Positions 9,115-16,639 of a stretch of 64,000 nucleotides of DNA are shown here, piece by piece. Source of the DNA: an uncultured Aquimarina sp. (GTDB lineage Bacteria; Bacteroidota; Bacteroidia; Flavobacteriales; Flavobacteriaceae); assembly GCA_947498765.1 (NCBI GenBank), contig CANMLG010000006.1, positions 62,001 to 126,000 of the forward strand, in the 5' to 3' direction. The notes under the pieces were generated by a model. That model saw only the letters and a program-made list of their open reading frames with translations. It searched no databases and was not told the origin of the DNA. Position 1 is the stretch's first letter; the number at the start of each line of letters is the position of its first letter. A program made the translations under genes and the position numbers.

Positions 9115-12100
9115 TTACTTATTAATCACCTTTACGTTAGCTGCAGCAATTTTTCCTTCAGATAAAGGAGAAGGACTTTCGAAAAGTAAATCTTCACTAG
9201 AACCTGTTTTAGGAAATGCCATTACTTCACGTATAGAGGCTTTTTTCTCTAAAATCATTAGCAATCGATCAACTCCCCAAGCAATGCCTCCGTGTGGTGG
9301 TGCTCCGTAATGGAAGGCTTTGTACATGGTACCTACACTTTTCATCATTTCCTCTTTGTTGTAGCCCATATTTTTATAAGTAGCTTCAAGGATTTCTGGT
9401 TTGTGAGCACGTATGGAACCTCCTCCGATTTCGTATCCATTAAGGATTAAATCGTATTGTTGTGCAATAATTTCACCAACTTCATCTCCGCCATCATTTT
9501 TCATGTGCTTGTCTAAGTCGTACATAGCTGGCATGGAGAATGGATTGTGGGTAAATGTCCAATGGCCATCATCCGTTTTTTCAAACATCGGGAAATCAAC
9601 TACCCAGGCAGGGCATAGTACTTTTGGATCAATTAATTTTAACATCGCTCCTAATTCCTGTCGTACCGCATCTAAGGCTTTATTGGCTGTTTTATAATCG
9701 GCAGCGGAAAAGAATACAATATCACCTATTTTAGCTTCGGAGGCTGCAATGATTTGAGTAGCAATATCCTCACCTAAATATTTTATAATTGGCGATTGTA
9801 AATCATTTTCATTTACAATAATGTAAGCTAATCCTCCTAACCCGTTTTCTTGAGCAATGGAAGTCAGTTTTTCAATCTGACCTTTGGACATACGTTTACC
9901 GCCTTGTAATTCGGCAGCAACTTTAATACATTTTACAATACCACCATCGTCAATAGGTTTTTTAAAGACTTGGAAAGTGGTTGCTTTCACAATCTCGGTA
10001 ATGTCTTGCATTTCTAATCCAAAACGTAAATCGGGACGATCACAACCGTATTTGTCCATAGCCTCTTTGTAGGTAATGGTTTGGAAAGGCTGTAATTTCC
10101 ATTTGTTACCATAAACACGTTTTACAATTTCGTTGAACATTTTGGTGTTCAACTCAATAATATCTTGCATGCTTACAAAAGCCATTTCCAAATCGAGTTG
10201 TGTAAACTCTGGCTGACGGTCTCCTCGAGAATCTTCGTCACGGAAACAACGGGCTACCTGGAAATATTTTTCAAATCCACCAACCATCAACATTTGTTTG
10301 AATTGCTGAGGTGCTTGTGGTAGGGTGTAAAATGAACCGGCATACTTACGACTAGGTACAATAAATTCACGTGCCCCCTCGTCGGTTCCGGCAGTTAAAA
10401 TTGGCGTTTCAATTTCTAAGAAATTATCCTCGTCTAATATATCACGTAATAACTTTAAAACTCTGTGGCGATTTACAATCGCTTTACGAGCTTCGGCACT
10501 ACGGTGATCTAAAAATTTATATTTAAAACGAACAGTCTCACTTGTTCTGCTAGCTCTTTTTAATTCAAAAGGAAGCGTTTTAGATAAGTTTAGTAGTTCT
10601 ATATTTTTTGTGTCTAATTCCAGTTTCCCAGAGCGAATTCCAGGATTGAAATCATCTTCATTACGTTTTACTATGTTACCAGTAACCATAATAACAGATT
10701 CTGGTTTTAATTTTGAAATTTCATCTAGGTTTTCAAAATCAGCACCATTCAAACGTACTTGTAATACTTCGAAACTAGAATCACGTAAATCAATAAATAC
10801 CAAATCTCCGTGATCACGTACACTATTTACCCATCCAGACACGGTAACCGTGTTTTGTATATTTTCTTCTGTTAGTTCTGAGATTAAATGTGTGCGGTAA
10901 TCGCCTTTTACCACAATGGGTATTTGTCGTAATTCTTCTTCAGCTTCTTGCTTTCCTTCTGCGGAAGCTTGTATGCCTTCTGCGGAAGCTGTATTACTAG
11001 ATTTTTTATTAGCATTGCTACCACCAGCTAAACGTTCTAAAATCTTTTCGCGAGCTACTTTACCAGAAACACCTTTACCAACAATACCAATTACTTTTCC
11101 GACAAGGATACCAGCTTTACCTTGGTTGCCGCCTTTAATGTCATTGGCTATGGCTTCATTTTCGGTAATTACTTTATCGATGGCTTCCAGTAGACTTTCG
11201 TCTGAAATGGAATTGTCGGCAAAGTACTTTTTGTAATCAAACTCGGGGTTATCCAATAACTTGGTAATAGCATTTGATAGCAATACATTAGTAATGGAAC
11301 CTGCTTTAAACGAAGCGAACATATCGGTAAGCGCTACCGTGTTTGTTGCTTTTATATAAGCTTCAGGCTTTAAGTTATTCAATAGCGTTTTAGCTACAAA
11401 TAAAGGGTCCTGAATTGTATTGTTTATGGCAGTGTATACATTTGAGCGCAAGGAGTCCGATGTAAAAAACTTAGCATCCTGTGGGCGTACACCACCTTTA
11501 ATTTGTGCAGTTTCGATAGCAAAAGGCAATAGACTTGTGTCTACCTTTAGCTTTTCAAGCGCACTTTTTATATTTACGAAAGGAATATCGGGTTCGTGTG
11601 CAAATCGGTAATCTGCGGCAAATTCCTTTTTACGCATTACTTTGGTTTGCTTTAAGGCTTCGTCCCAAAGTACGGTGGTTTGATCTGGTCTAAAATCGCC
11701 GTGTTCTTCAAAGTAGGCCAATTGCTTGGTAACTTCCTCTACGGTGGCATCGACCATAAACTTAAATGAGTTTAAGTTTTTGATTTCGGTACGCGGATTT
11801 AAGTCCGACGTTCCTTTTTTTCGTAGTGATACCGAAACATCAGATTTAAACTCTCCTTTTTCAAGGTTTGCTTCTGATATTTTTAAATTTTGAACAATAC
11901 GCTGAAGGTATTGCGCATAAGTAGCAGCATCTTTTATATTTCGAATACATGGAGTAGTTACTACTTCAATTAGTGGCACCCCAGACTTGTTAAAGTCAAC
12001 CAAACTTGTTTTGGCTTCGTGCATTAATTTGGCAGCATCTTCCTCTAAGTGTGTTTGTTCAATTTGAACCGAAAATGTAGTTCCATTATCACGGTAACAA

Positions 12101-12450
12101 TTTACTTCTCCGTCAGGGATGATAGGATTATGAAACTGTGTTAACTGAAAGTTTTTTGGCTGATCAGGATATTCATAATGCTTACGATCCCATGACAATA
12201 CTTCGTTTTTCATTGAAGAATCAACGGCCTTACCAAATAAGATAGCCTTGCGAATAGCCTCCGCGTTAATGGCAGGTAATACGCCCATTTGTCCCGTACA
12301 AACGGAACATATATTGGTGTTGGGTTGTTCTGTTTCTTGGTTTGCACAAGCACAGAATAACTTTGTTTTAGTATTTAATCGGATGTGAGTTTCGATACCT
12401 ATAACTAACTCCAATCCATTTTTCTCTAAAGCTGCTGTTAGTTGTTCCAT
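9115..12450 (-). CDS. gatB-aspS: GatB-AspRS fusion: aspartyl/glutamyl-tRNA amidotransferase subunit B joined to aspartyl-tRNA synthetase
   Basis: One uninterrupted 1111-residue ORF. Residues 1 to about 480 are a complete GatB (LELVIGIETHIRLNTKTKLF near the start; CSVCTGQMGVLP zinc region; tRNA-binding tail ending GNQGKAGILVGKVIGIVG). A low-complexity linker follows (about 483-517, Ser/Ala/Glu-rich with a repeated SAEG unit). Residues from about 518 are a full bacterial-type AspRS with OB-fold (GWVNSVRDHGDLVFIDLRD), motif 2 RCFRDEDSRGDRQPEFTQLD, GAD insert and motif 3 HGGIAWGVDRLLMIL. The enzyme would charge Asp onto tRNA, and the GatB part, with GatA and GatC, would amidate it. The His in RDHG is the residue type linked to non-discriminating AspRS. 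The start overlaps the gatA stop by one base. Confidence 0.95.
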   Translation of the reverse strand: MEQLTAALEKNGLELVIGIETHIRLNTKTKLFCACANQETEQPNTNICSVCTGQMGVLPAINAEAIRKAILFGKAVDSSMKNEVLSWDRKHYEYPDQPKNFQLTQFHNPIIPDGEVNCYRDNGTTFSVQIEQTHLEEDAAKLMHEAKTSLVDFNKSGVPLIEVVTTPCIRNIKDAATYAQYLQRIVQNLKISEANLEKGEFKSDVSVSLRKKGTSDLNPRTEIKNLNSFKFMVDATVEEVTKQLAYFEEHGDFRPDQTTVLWDEALKQTKVMRKKEFAADYRFAHEPDIPFVNIKSALEKLKVDTSLLPFAIETAQIKGGVRPQDAKFFTSDSLRSNVYTAINNTIQDPLFVAKTLLNNLKPEAYIKATNTVALTDMFASFKAGSITNVLLSNAITKLLDNPEFDYKKYFADNSISDESLLEAIDKVITENEAIANDIKGGNQGKAGILVGKVIGIVGKGVSGKVAREKILERLAGGSNANKKSSNTASAEGIQASAEGKQEAEEELRQIPIVVKGDYRTHLISELTEENIQNTVTVSGWVNSVRDHGDLVFIDLRDSSFEVLQVRLNGADFENLDEISKLKPESVIMVTGNIVKRNEDDFNPGIRSGKLELDTKNIELLNLSKTLPFELKRASRTSETVRFKYKFLDHRSAEARKAIVNRHRVLKLLRDILDEDNFLEIETPILTAGTDEGAREFIVPSRKYAGSFYTLPQAPQQFKQMLMVGGFEKYFQVARCFRDEDSRGDRQPEFTQLDLEMAFVSMQDIIELNTKMFNEIVKRVYGNKWKLQPFQTITYKEAMDKYGCDRPDLRFGLEMQDITEIVKATTFQVFKKPIDDGGIVKCIKVAAELQGGKRMSKGQIEKLTSIAQENGLGGLAYIIVNENDLQSPIIKYLGEDIATQIIAASEAKIGDIVFFSAADYKTANKALDAVRQELGAMLKLIDPKVLCPAWVVDFPMFEKTDDGHWTFTHNPFSMPAMYDLDKHMKNDGGDEVGEIIAQQYDLILNGYEIGGGSIRAHKPEILEATYKNMGYNKEEMMKSVGTMYKAFHYGAPPHGGIAWGVDRLLMILEKKASIREVMAFPKTGSSEDLLFESPSPLSEGKIAAANVKVINK

Positions 12451-13853
12451 TACAATACTTGTTTTAGGAAATTAGCACATGTAAATAATATAGCTTCTTG
12501 TTTTTTTGCAGCAGTAATTTGTACTCCTGTCTCCATAGCTAGTGGAGCGGTAAGTGTTGGTAAACCACCTAAACTAAATCCAACAGTGTACGCATCTGAA
12601 AGATACATGGTCATAGGATCCTTTAAATTGTTGCCAATTTGAGGAACCGGATTAGGGGTTACGGGTGATAATACCACATCTACTTTTTTAAAGTCTTCAT
12701 CAAAATGATGGCTAATTTGCTGACGTAGTTGTTGTGCTTTGTTGTAAATTTCTTCGGAATGACCTTGTGATAATACTTGGTTACCTCCAACAATTCTACG
12801 CTTAGTTTCTGTAGTGAAGTTTTCGGAACGTGTAATAGAATAACCTTCCTTTAAATCTTTTCCTGTGGTGCGAACTCCATAATTTGTACCATCTAATCGG
12901 GCTAAATTACTAGCAGTTTCAGCCATAGCTAAAGCATAATAAGTGGAAACTAAAATACTTGAATCAAAAAAGTCTAAAGGAACAATTTCCATTCCTTCAG
13001 CTTCAAGCTTAGTGAGCATGGCTTTGAAATCCGCTTTTATAGTTGCGTTTAAAGCATCACTCTCAATAAAGTTTTTATAATATCCAATTTTAGTTCCCTT
13101 TGGTAAAGTTTGGTCTAAACTTTTGTCAGAAACCGGTGTTGAATCAAAAGTGGTTTGATCACGATAATCAGCCCCACTCATTACATTCAATACTATTTGA
13201 GTGTCTTCTAAACTTTGAGCGATAGGTCCAACACAGTCTGTGGATGATGCATAGGCCATTAAACCATAACGAGAAATTTTTCCGTAAGTGGGTTTTAAAC
13301 CATATACATTATTATACCCGGCAGGTTGACGTATAGAACCTCCAGTATCTCCTCCAATAGAAAAGGTGGTGAAATTCTTAGCTACATTCACGGCACTACC
13401 TCCACTTGAGCCTCCGGCAACTTTAGTTGCATCTATAGCATTTTTAGCGGGTCCAAAAACCGTGTTTTCATTACTACTTCCGTGTCCAAAACTATCGCAG
13501 TTTTCTTTAACTACAGGAATAGCGCCTGCATCCAATAACTTTTGAATAGCCGTTGCAGTGTAAGGCGATTTATACTTGCGTAATAAATCGGAACTGGCAG
13601 TACTGTATGTTCCTTGTAATAAATATACATCTTTTACGCCAAAAGGAATCCCTTCTAATAAGCCAATACTTTCCCCATTAGCAATTTTTTGATCTACTTT
13701 TTGGGCAAGGTTTAATGCGTATTCGTCTAATATATAATTTGCGGTATTGTAATCACTGGCTTTAAGTTGATCTAACTTTTCTTGTACCAATGCTACGCAC
13801 GATATTTCTTTTTGTTGAAGCTTATTGTGTAAAGCTTTTATAGCTGAGGCCAT
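12450..13853 (-). CDS. gatA: aspartyl/glutamyl-tRNA amidotransferase subunit A
   Basis: A 467-residue amidase-signature protein. The catalytic Ser-cisSer-Lys triad is visible: Lys74 in GVKDVYL, Ser149 in VAGGSSGGSAVNVA and Ser173 in GGDTGGSIRQPAGYN, with the 75- and 24-residue spacing of known GatA. GatA frees ammonia from glutamine and passes it to GatB, which amidates misacylated Asp-tRNA(Asn) or Glu-tRNA(Gln). It is the middle gene of a tight operon: gatC ends 1 bp upstream and the gatB::aspS start shares one base with its stop. Its length is normal for the family and all key residues are present. Confidence 0.95.
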   Translation of the reverse strand: MASAIKALHNKLQQKEISCVALVQEKLDQLKASDYNTANYILDEYALNLAQKVDQKIANGESIGLLEGIPFGVKDVYLLQGTYSTASSDLLRKYKSPYTATAIQKLLDAGAIPVVKENCDSFGHGSSNENTVFGPAKNAIDATKVAGGSSGGSAVNVAKNFTTFSIGGDTGGSIRQPAGYNNVYGLKPTYGKISRYGLMAYASSTDCVGPIAQSLEDTQIVLNVMSGADYRDQTTFDSTPVSDKSLDQTLPKGTKIGYYKNFIESDALNATIKADFKAMLTKLEAEGMEIVPLDFFDSSILVSTYYALAMAETASNLARLDGTNYGVRTTGKDLKEGYSITRSENFTTETKRRIVGGNQVLSQGHSEEIYNKAQQLRQQISHHFDEDFKKVDVVLSPVTPNPVPQIGNNLKDPMTMYLSDAYTVGFSLGGLPTLTAPLAMETGVQITAAKKQEAILFTCANFLKQVL

Positions 13854-13854
13854 C

Positions 13855-14124
13855 TTATTCTTCTATTACTTTAGGAACTACTAAAAAACCATTCTTTTCA
13901 TTTGGGAAATTTTCGATGATCAAATTTCGTTCTAATTCCGAACTTTTAATTACTTCATCTGGGCGTAAATTTTCGATATTTACGGCATTAAAATCAGTAA
14001 GATTAGTTGTTGAATTATCTGAAATATGTCCTTTTTTGATCACTTCAAAAAGGTCATCGACTACTTGTGAAGCTTCAGCTCCTTTAATACTGGATAGTAC
14101 ATCCAATGTCATTTCTTTTCCCAT
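13855..14124 (-). CDS. gatC: GatC-like amidotransferase subunit with divergent N-terminus
   Basis: An 89-residue protein. The C-terminal third matches GatC (NLRPDEVI, then ENFPNEKNGFLVVPKVIEE), the belt that wraps around GatA and stabilises GatAB. The N-terminal half lacks the usual GatC LAxLARLxF helix and reads TLDVLSSIKGAEASQVVDDL. The protein is therefore divergent or shortened at the end that normally contacts GatA and GatB. It is the first gene of the gatC-gatA-gatB::aspS operon, with a promoter-like motif about 50 bp upstream. Assignment rests on the C-terminal motif and on the context. I found no better upstream start. Confidence 0.8.
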   Translation of the reverse strand: MGKEMTLDVLSSIKGAEASQVVDDLFEVIKKGHISDNSTTNLTDFNAVNIENLRPDEVIKSSELERNLIIENFPNEKNGFLVVPKVIEE

Positions 14125-14173
14125 GCCTTTACTTATTGGTAATTATGCTTGCTTTATAACTATAAAAACACTT

Positions 14174-14206
14174 CAAAATTATGAATTTAATAGCCCAAAC
14201 TTGCAA
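14174..14206 (-). promoter_or_regulatory. probable promoter of the gat operon
   Basis: On the minus strand TAATTTTG (14174-14181) matches TAnnTTTG. A TTG lies about 22 bp further upstream (complement of 14204-14206). The implied leader to the gatC start is about 45 nt. Confidence 0.45.
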
Positions 14207-14422
14207 TCTGCGAATATAAAGACTTTTACTGTGGTATAAAATTGTTTTTTGATTTAGGTGATTTGGAAATTGTAAAGTTTAAATTTTTGTGATTAAGTAT
14301 TTAGAAATTAGATGAAGATTATTTATCTATATTAAAAATGAGAAGCTTTTTTGTTTTTAATATGTTGATTTTTTGTTTGTTAGTGTTATATTAGACAAAC
14401 ATTAACAACAAAAAAAGTATTT

Positions 14423-15493
14423 ATGAAAATTTTAAATTTATTGTTTATTATTCTAGGAATGATTTCTATTTCATGTAATAATGAAGAATCATCATTGATA
14501 GATAATGATTCTAGAGAGGATACTAGTCTGTTGATTCAAGAAGAGGAGAAAAATGAAATTTCAATTGAAGCAATAGATAAAGAAGTAGCAATAGTAGGAG
14601 GCATAAAGCAAGTAGGGGATTTTCCTAGTCCTAACAGTAATATGGATTTTAAAATTGATACTACTGAAAAAAAAGTTTTAAAAGGGACAACTCTTAATGT
14701 GGAATTTTCTTCTCAGGTTAATATATCAGGAGCTTATGTACGTTTTAGAGAAGTACAGGGTGAAAATTCAGAAAGTTATTTTAATGTTCCTTCAACTTCT
14801 TTTGGAGGGGAGAAAAATATTGGTGGCGCTAAAATTTTAAGTTCAAATAATTTGAATGTAGTTAAAAGTGCTGCAAAATTGAAACAATCTGATAATACAA
14901 TAATTGTGAGTTTTTCAAAGACAATTCCCCCTGGGAAGATGTCTTTTGATATTTGTATTTATGATGAAGAGGGTAATATAAGCCAAGTTCAGACCTTGTG
15001 TATTGTAGTTAGAGAATGGGGTGGTAACTCAGAAATTTCAGGAAACTGGAAGTTTGATAGATTTGATTATTTACAACAAAAAGAAATTATTATTTGTGAA
15101 AATAAAGATAAAATTCAAGCTAATATAGCTGAGGTATTAGTAGATCAATGGGCTTTGTTTTTAGGTGAAGACGGTACTTATTTATCAACAATTAATAGAA
15201 AAGTAAATTTTTTAAATACTGGGAGTACAATAGTAAGCTGTAGTCCAATTTACACAACATTTATTGATGAAAATGCCAAATACACGGGGAACTGGTTTTT
15301 TAATCAAGAAACGAATAAATTAACAGTAGTAGATTTTGTGTTTGAAGATTTGGATAATATTGAAAATAATAAGAAATATGAAGGAGGAGATTTAAGATTT
15401 AATGCAGTTGAGGTAAAATTGATAGGAAATCAATTAGAATTAACCCTTGAGTATTGGGGAGTAAGATATTTAGCTTATTTTTCTAAGGATTAA
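14423..15493 (+). CDS. lipoprotein of unknown function with lipocalin-like C-terminal region
   Basis: A 356-residue predicted lipoprotein: hydrophobic signal then ISISC, with the lipobox Cys at about residue 18, followed by a Ser/Asp/Glu-rich tether. The middle region (about 70-200) is beta-rich with no motif I recognise. The C-terminal region starts SGNWKFDRFDY and ends in beta strands, in the style of the lipocalin-like domains of small Bacteroidetes lipoproteins. It stands ahead of a shorter lipocalin-like lipoprotein on the same strand (15593). Localisation is probably the outer membrane. The function is unknown, and the lipocalin link is an inference from the G-x-W pattern only. Confidence 0.7.
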   Translation: MKILNLLFIILGMISISCNNEESSLIDNDSREDTSLLIQEEEKNEISIEAIDKEVAIVGGIKQVGDFPSPNSNMDFKIDTTEKKVLKGTTLNVEFSSQVNISGAYVRFREVQGENSESYFNVPSTSFGGEKNIGGAKILSSNNLNVVKSAAKLKQSDNTIIVSFSKTIPPGKMSFDICIYDEEGNISQVQTLCIVVREWGGNSEISGNWKFDRFDYLQQKEIIICENKDKIQANIAEVLVDQWALFLGEDGTYLSTINRKVNFLNTGSTIVSCSPIYTTFIDENAKYTGNWFFNQETNKLTVVDFVFEDLDNIENNKKYEGGDLRFNAVEVKLIGNQLELTLEYWGVRYLAYFSKD

Positions 15494-15557
15494 GAAGTAA
15501 ACAATTTGAAAACTTTATTTTTTAGTTTCACTAAAAGTTTTAATTGTAAATAAAGTA

Positions 15558-15565
15558 TATATTTG
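15558..15565 (+). promoter_or_regulatory. -7-like element for the 15593 lipoprotein gene
   Basis: TATATTTG matches TAnnTTTG and lies 27 bp before the ATG at 15593. It supports that ATG over the TTG at 15563, which would overlap the element. Confidence 0.5.
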
Positions 15566-15592
15566 AGTACTAAACTATTTAAAACTAACAAA

Positions 15593-16033
15593 ATGAAGAT
15601 ATTTTTATTTGGACTAAGTTTGCTTGCCTTGCTTGGTTTAAACTCATGTGGTGAAAGCTTTGAAGATATTAAAGAAGCTATTAAAGATGAAACATTAACT
15701 CCTAACACGCTAGGTTTAATTGGATCGTGGCAATTGGAAAGTGCTGTTTTGGCAAATGGTACAGATGTTACTAATTCTTGTTTTATGCAGGAAGTCATTG
15801 ATTTTAAAATTGATGGAACTTATATTGATAGGAGATACCAAATGAACGCAGAGACCAATGAATGTGAAATGCATGGGGAGTTTGTAAGGGGGTATGATAA
15901 TGTAAATAGTATTTTTGAAACTACTGCTAATAGGTTGACTATAGCGACCTACAAGCTGGTAAATAAAAAAGAATTGGTTTTGAATTTTACTATTCCTTTT
16001 GAAGCTACCATTACTTATTTAAGGCTGTATTAA
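15593..16033 (+). CDS. small lipocalin-like lipoprotein
   Basis: 146 residues starting at the ATG at 15593. The signal MKIFLFGLSLLALLGLNSC ends in a lipobox (LNSC). The mature part has GSWQLESA, NGTDVTNSC, RRYQM and CEMHGEF. This is the pattern of the lipocalin-like lipoproteins (G-x-W at the start of the barrel, paired cysteines). The protein at 20214 shares the same ordered motifs (GTWRL, GNDFTSSC, TRHQL, CVLKGDF), so the two are paralogues flanking a TonB-receptor operon. A strong terminator follows. The ligand and function are unknown. Confidence 0.75.
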   Translation: MKIFLFGLSLLALLGLNSCGESFEDIKEAIKDETLTPNTLGLIGSWQLESAVLANGTDVTNSCFMQEVIDFKIDGTYIDRRYQMNAETNECEMHGEFVRGYDNVNSIFETTANRLTIATYKLVNKKELVLNFTIPFEATITYLRLY

Positions 16034-16051
16034 TAAAGAATAAAGTTTTTT

Positions 16052-16090
16052 AAACAAAAGGGTATCTATTTTTGGGTACCCTTTTGTTTG
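16052..16090 (+). terminator. intrinsic terminator after the 15593 lipoprotein gene
   Basis: AACAAAAGGGTATC pairs with GGGTACCCTTTTGTTT around a short T-rich loop and is followed by further T residues. Confidence 0.75.
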
Positions 16091-16141
16091 TTAAAACTAT
16101 AAATTAGATACTAATGCGCTTTCAAAAACCGTTAGTATTAT

Positions 16142-16149
16142 TACTTTTG
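16142..16149 (+). promoter_or_regulatory. -7-like element of the Cys-motif protein/TonB-receptor operon
   Basis: TACTTTTG matches TAnnTTTG and lies 23 bp before the proposed TTG start at 16173. The leader would be short. Confidence 0.45.
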
Positions 16150-16172
16150 CATCAATTTTAGAAAAAACATTT

Positions 16173-16556
16173 TTGAAAGTTTATTACACCATATTGTTAT
16201 TCATTTGTTTTGCTGTGAAACCTGCTTATAAGTTGGGTTATGTGGCTTATTTTGAATTGAATATAGATTATATTGTTGAAAAATATTGTGTAAATAAGGA
16301 CAAGCCAATAATGAAATGTAATGGAAAATGTCATTTGTCTAAAAAATTATCTTTTGTACAAATAGATGATTCAATTACTAATGAGAAGCGTATTGCTAAT
16401 AGTTTGATTGAAGCTTATTTTCCTGTTTATTTTGAAGAGTTACAAGCTTTAAATTTTTCTGCATCGTTTTTAGGATCCAAAAAAAATATATGGAGTTTTA
16501 AAGAAAGAAACTACTTAGTATCACTATCCATTACCTCACCACCACCACAAGTTTAA
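16173..16556 (+). CDS. small membrane-anchored protein with a CxNKDKP...CNGKC motif
   Basis: 127 residues if started at the TTG at 16173. The next in-frame ATG would cut into the conserved motif, and a -7 element just upstream fits the TTG. The N-terminal 25 residues are hydrophobic (a membrane anchor or signal). Next comes YIVEKYCVNKDKPIMKCNGK and then CHLSKKL, three Cys plus His in about 18 residues, which looks like a metal- or thiol-binding site. The C-terminus ends SPPPQV. I recall similar short proteins next to TonB-dependent receptors in Flavobacteriia but know no proven function. The gene is 83 bp ahead of the TonB receptor, so a role in metal uptake or handling is inferred. Confidence 0.65.
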   Translation: MKVYYTILLFICFAVKPAYKLGYVAYFELNIDYIVEKYCVNKDKPIMKCNGKCHLSKKLSFVQIDDSITNEKRIANSLIEAYFPVYFEELQALNFSASFLGSKKNIWSFKERNYLVSLSITSPPPQV

Positions 16557-16639
16557 TGTATTTTATAAATTCTTTTTTAAGCCTTTTTCTCAATTAGAAA
16601 ATGGCTATATCACTTTGTATTATATATTAAAAAATAAAG

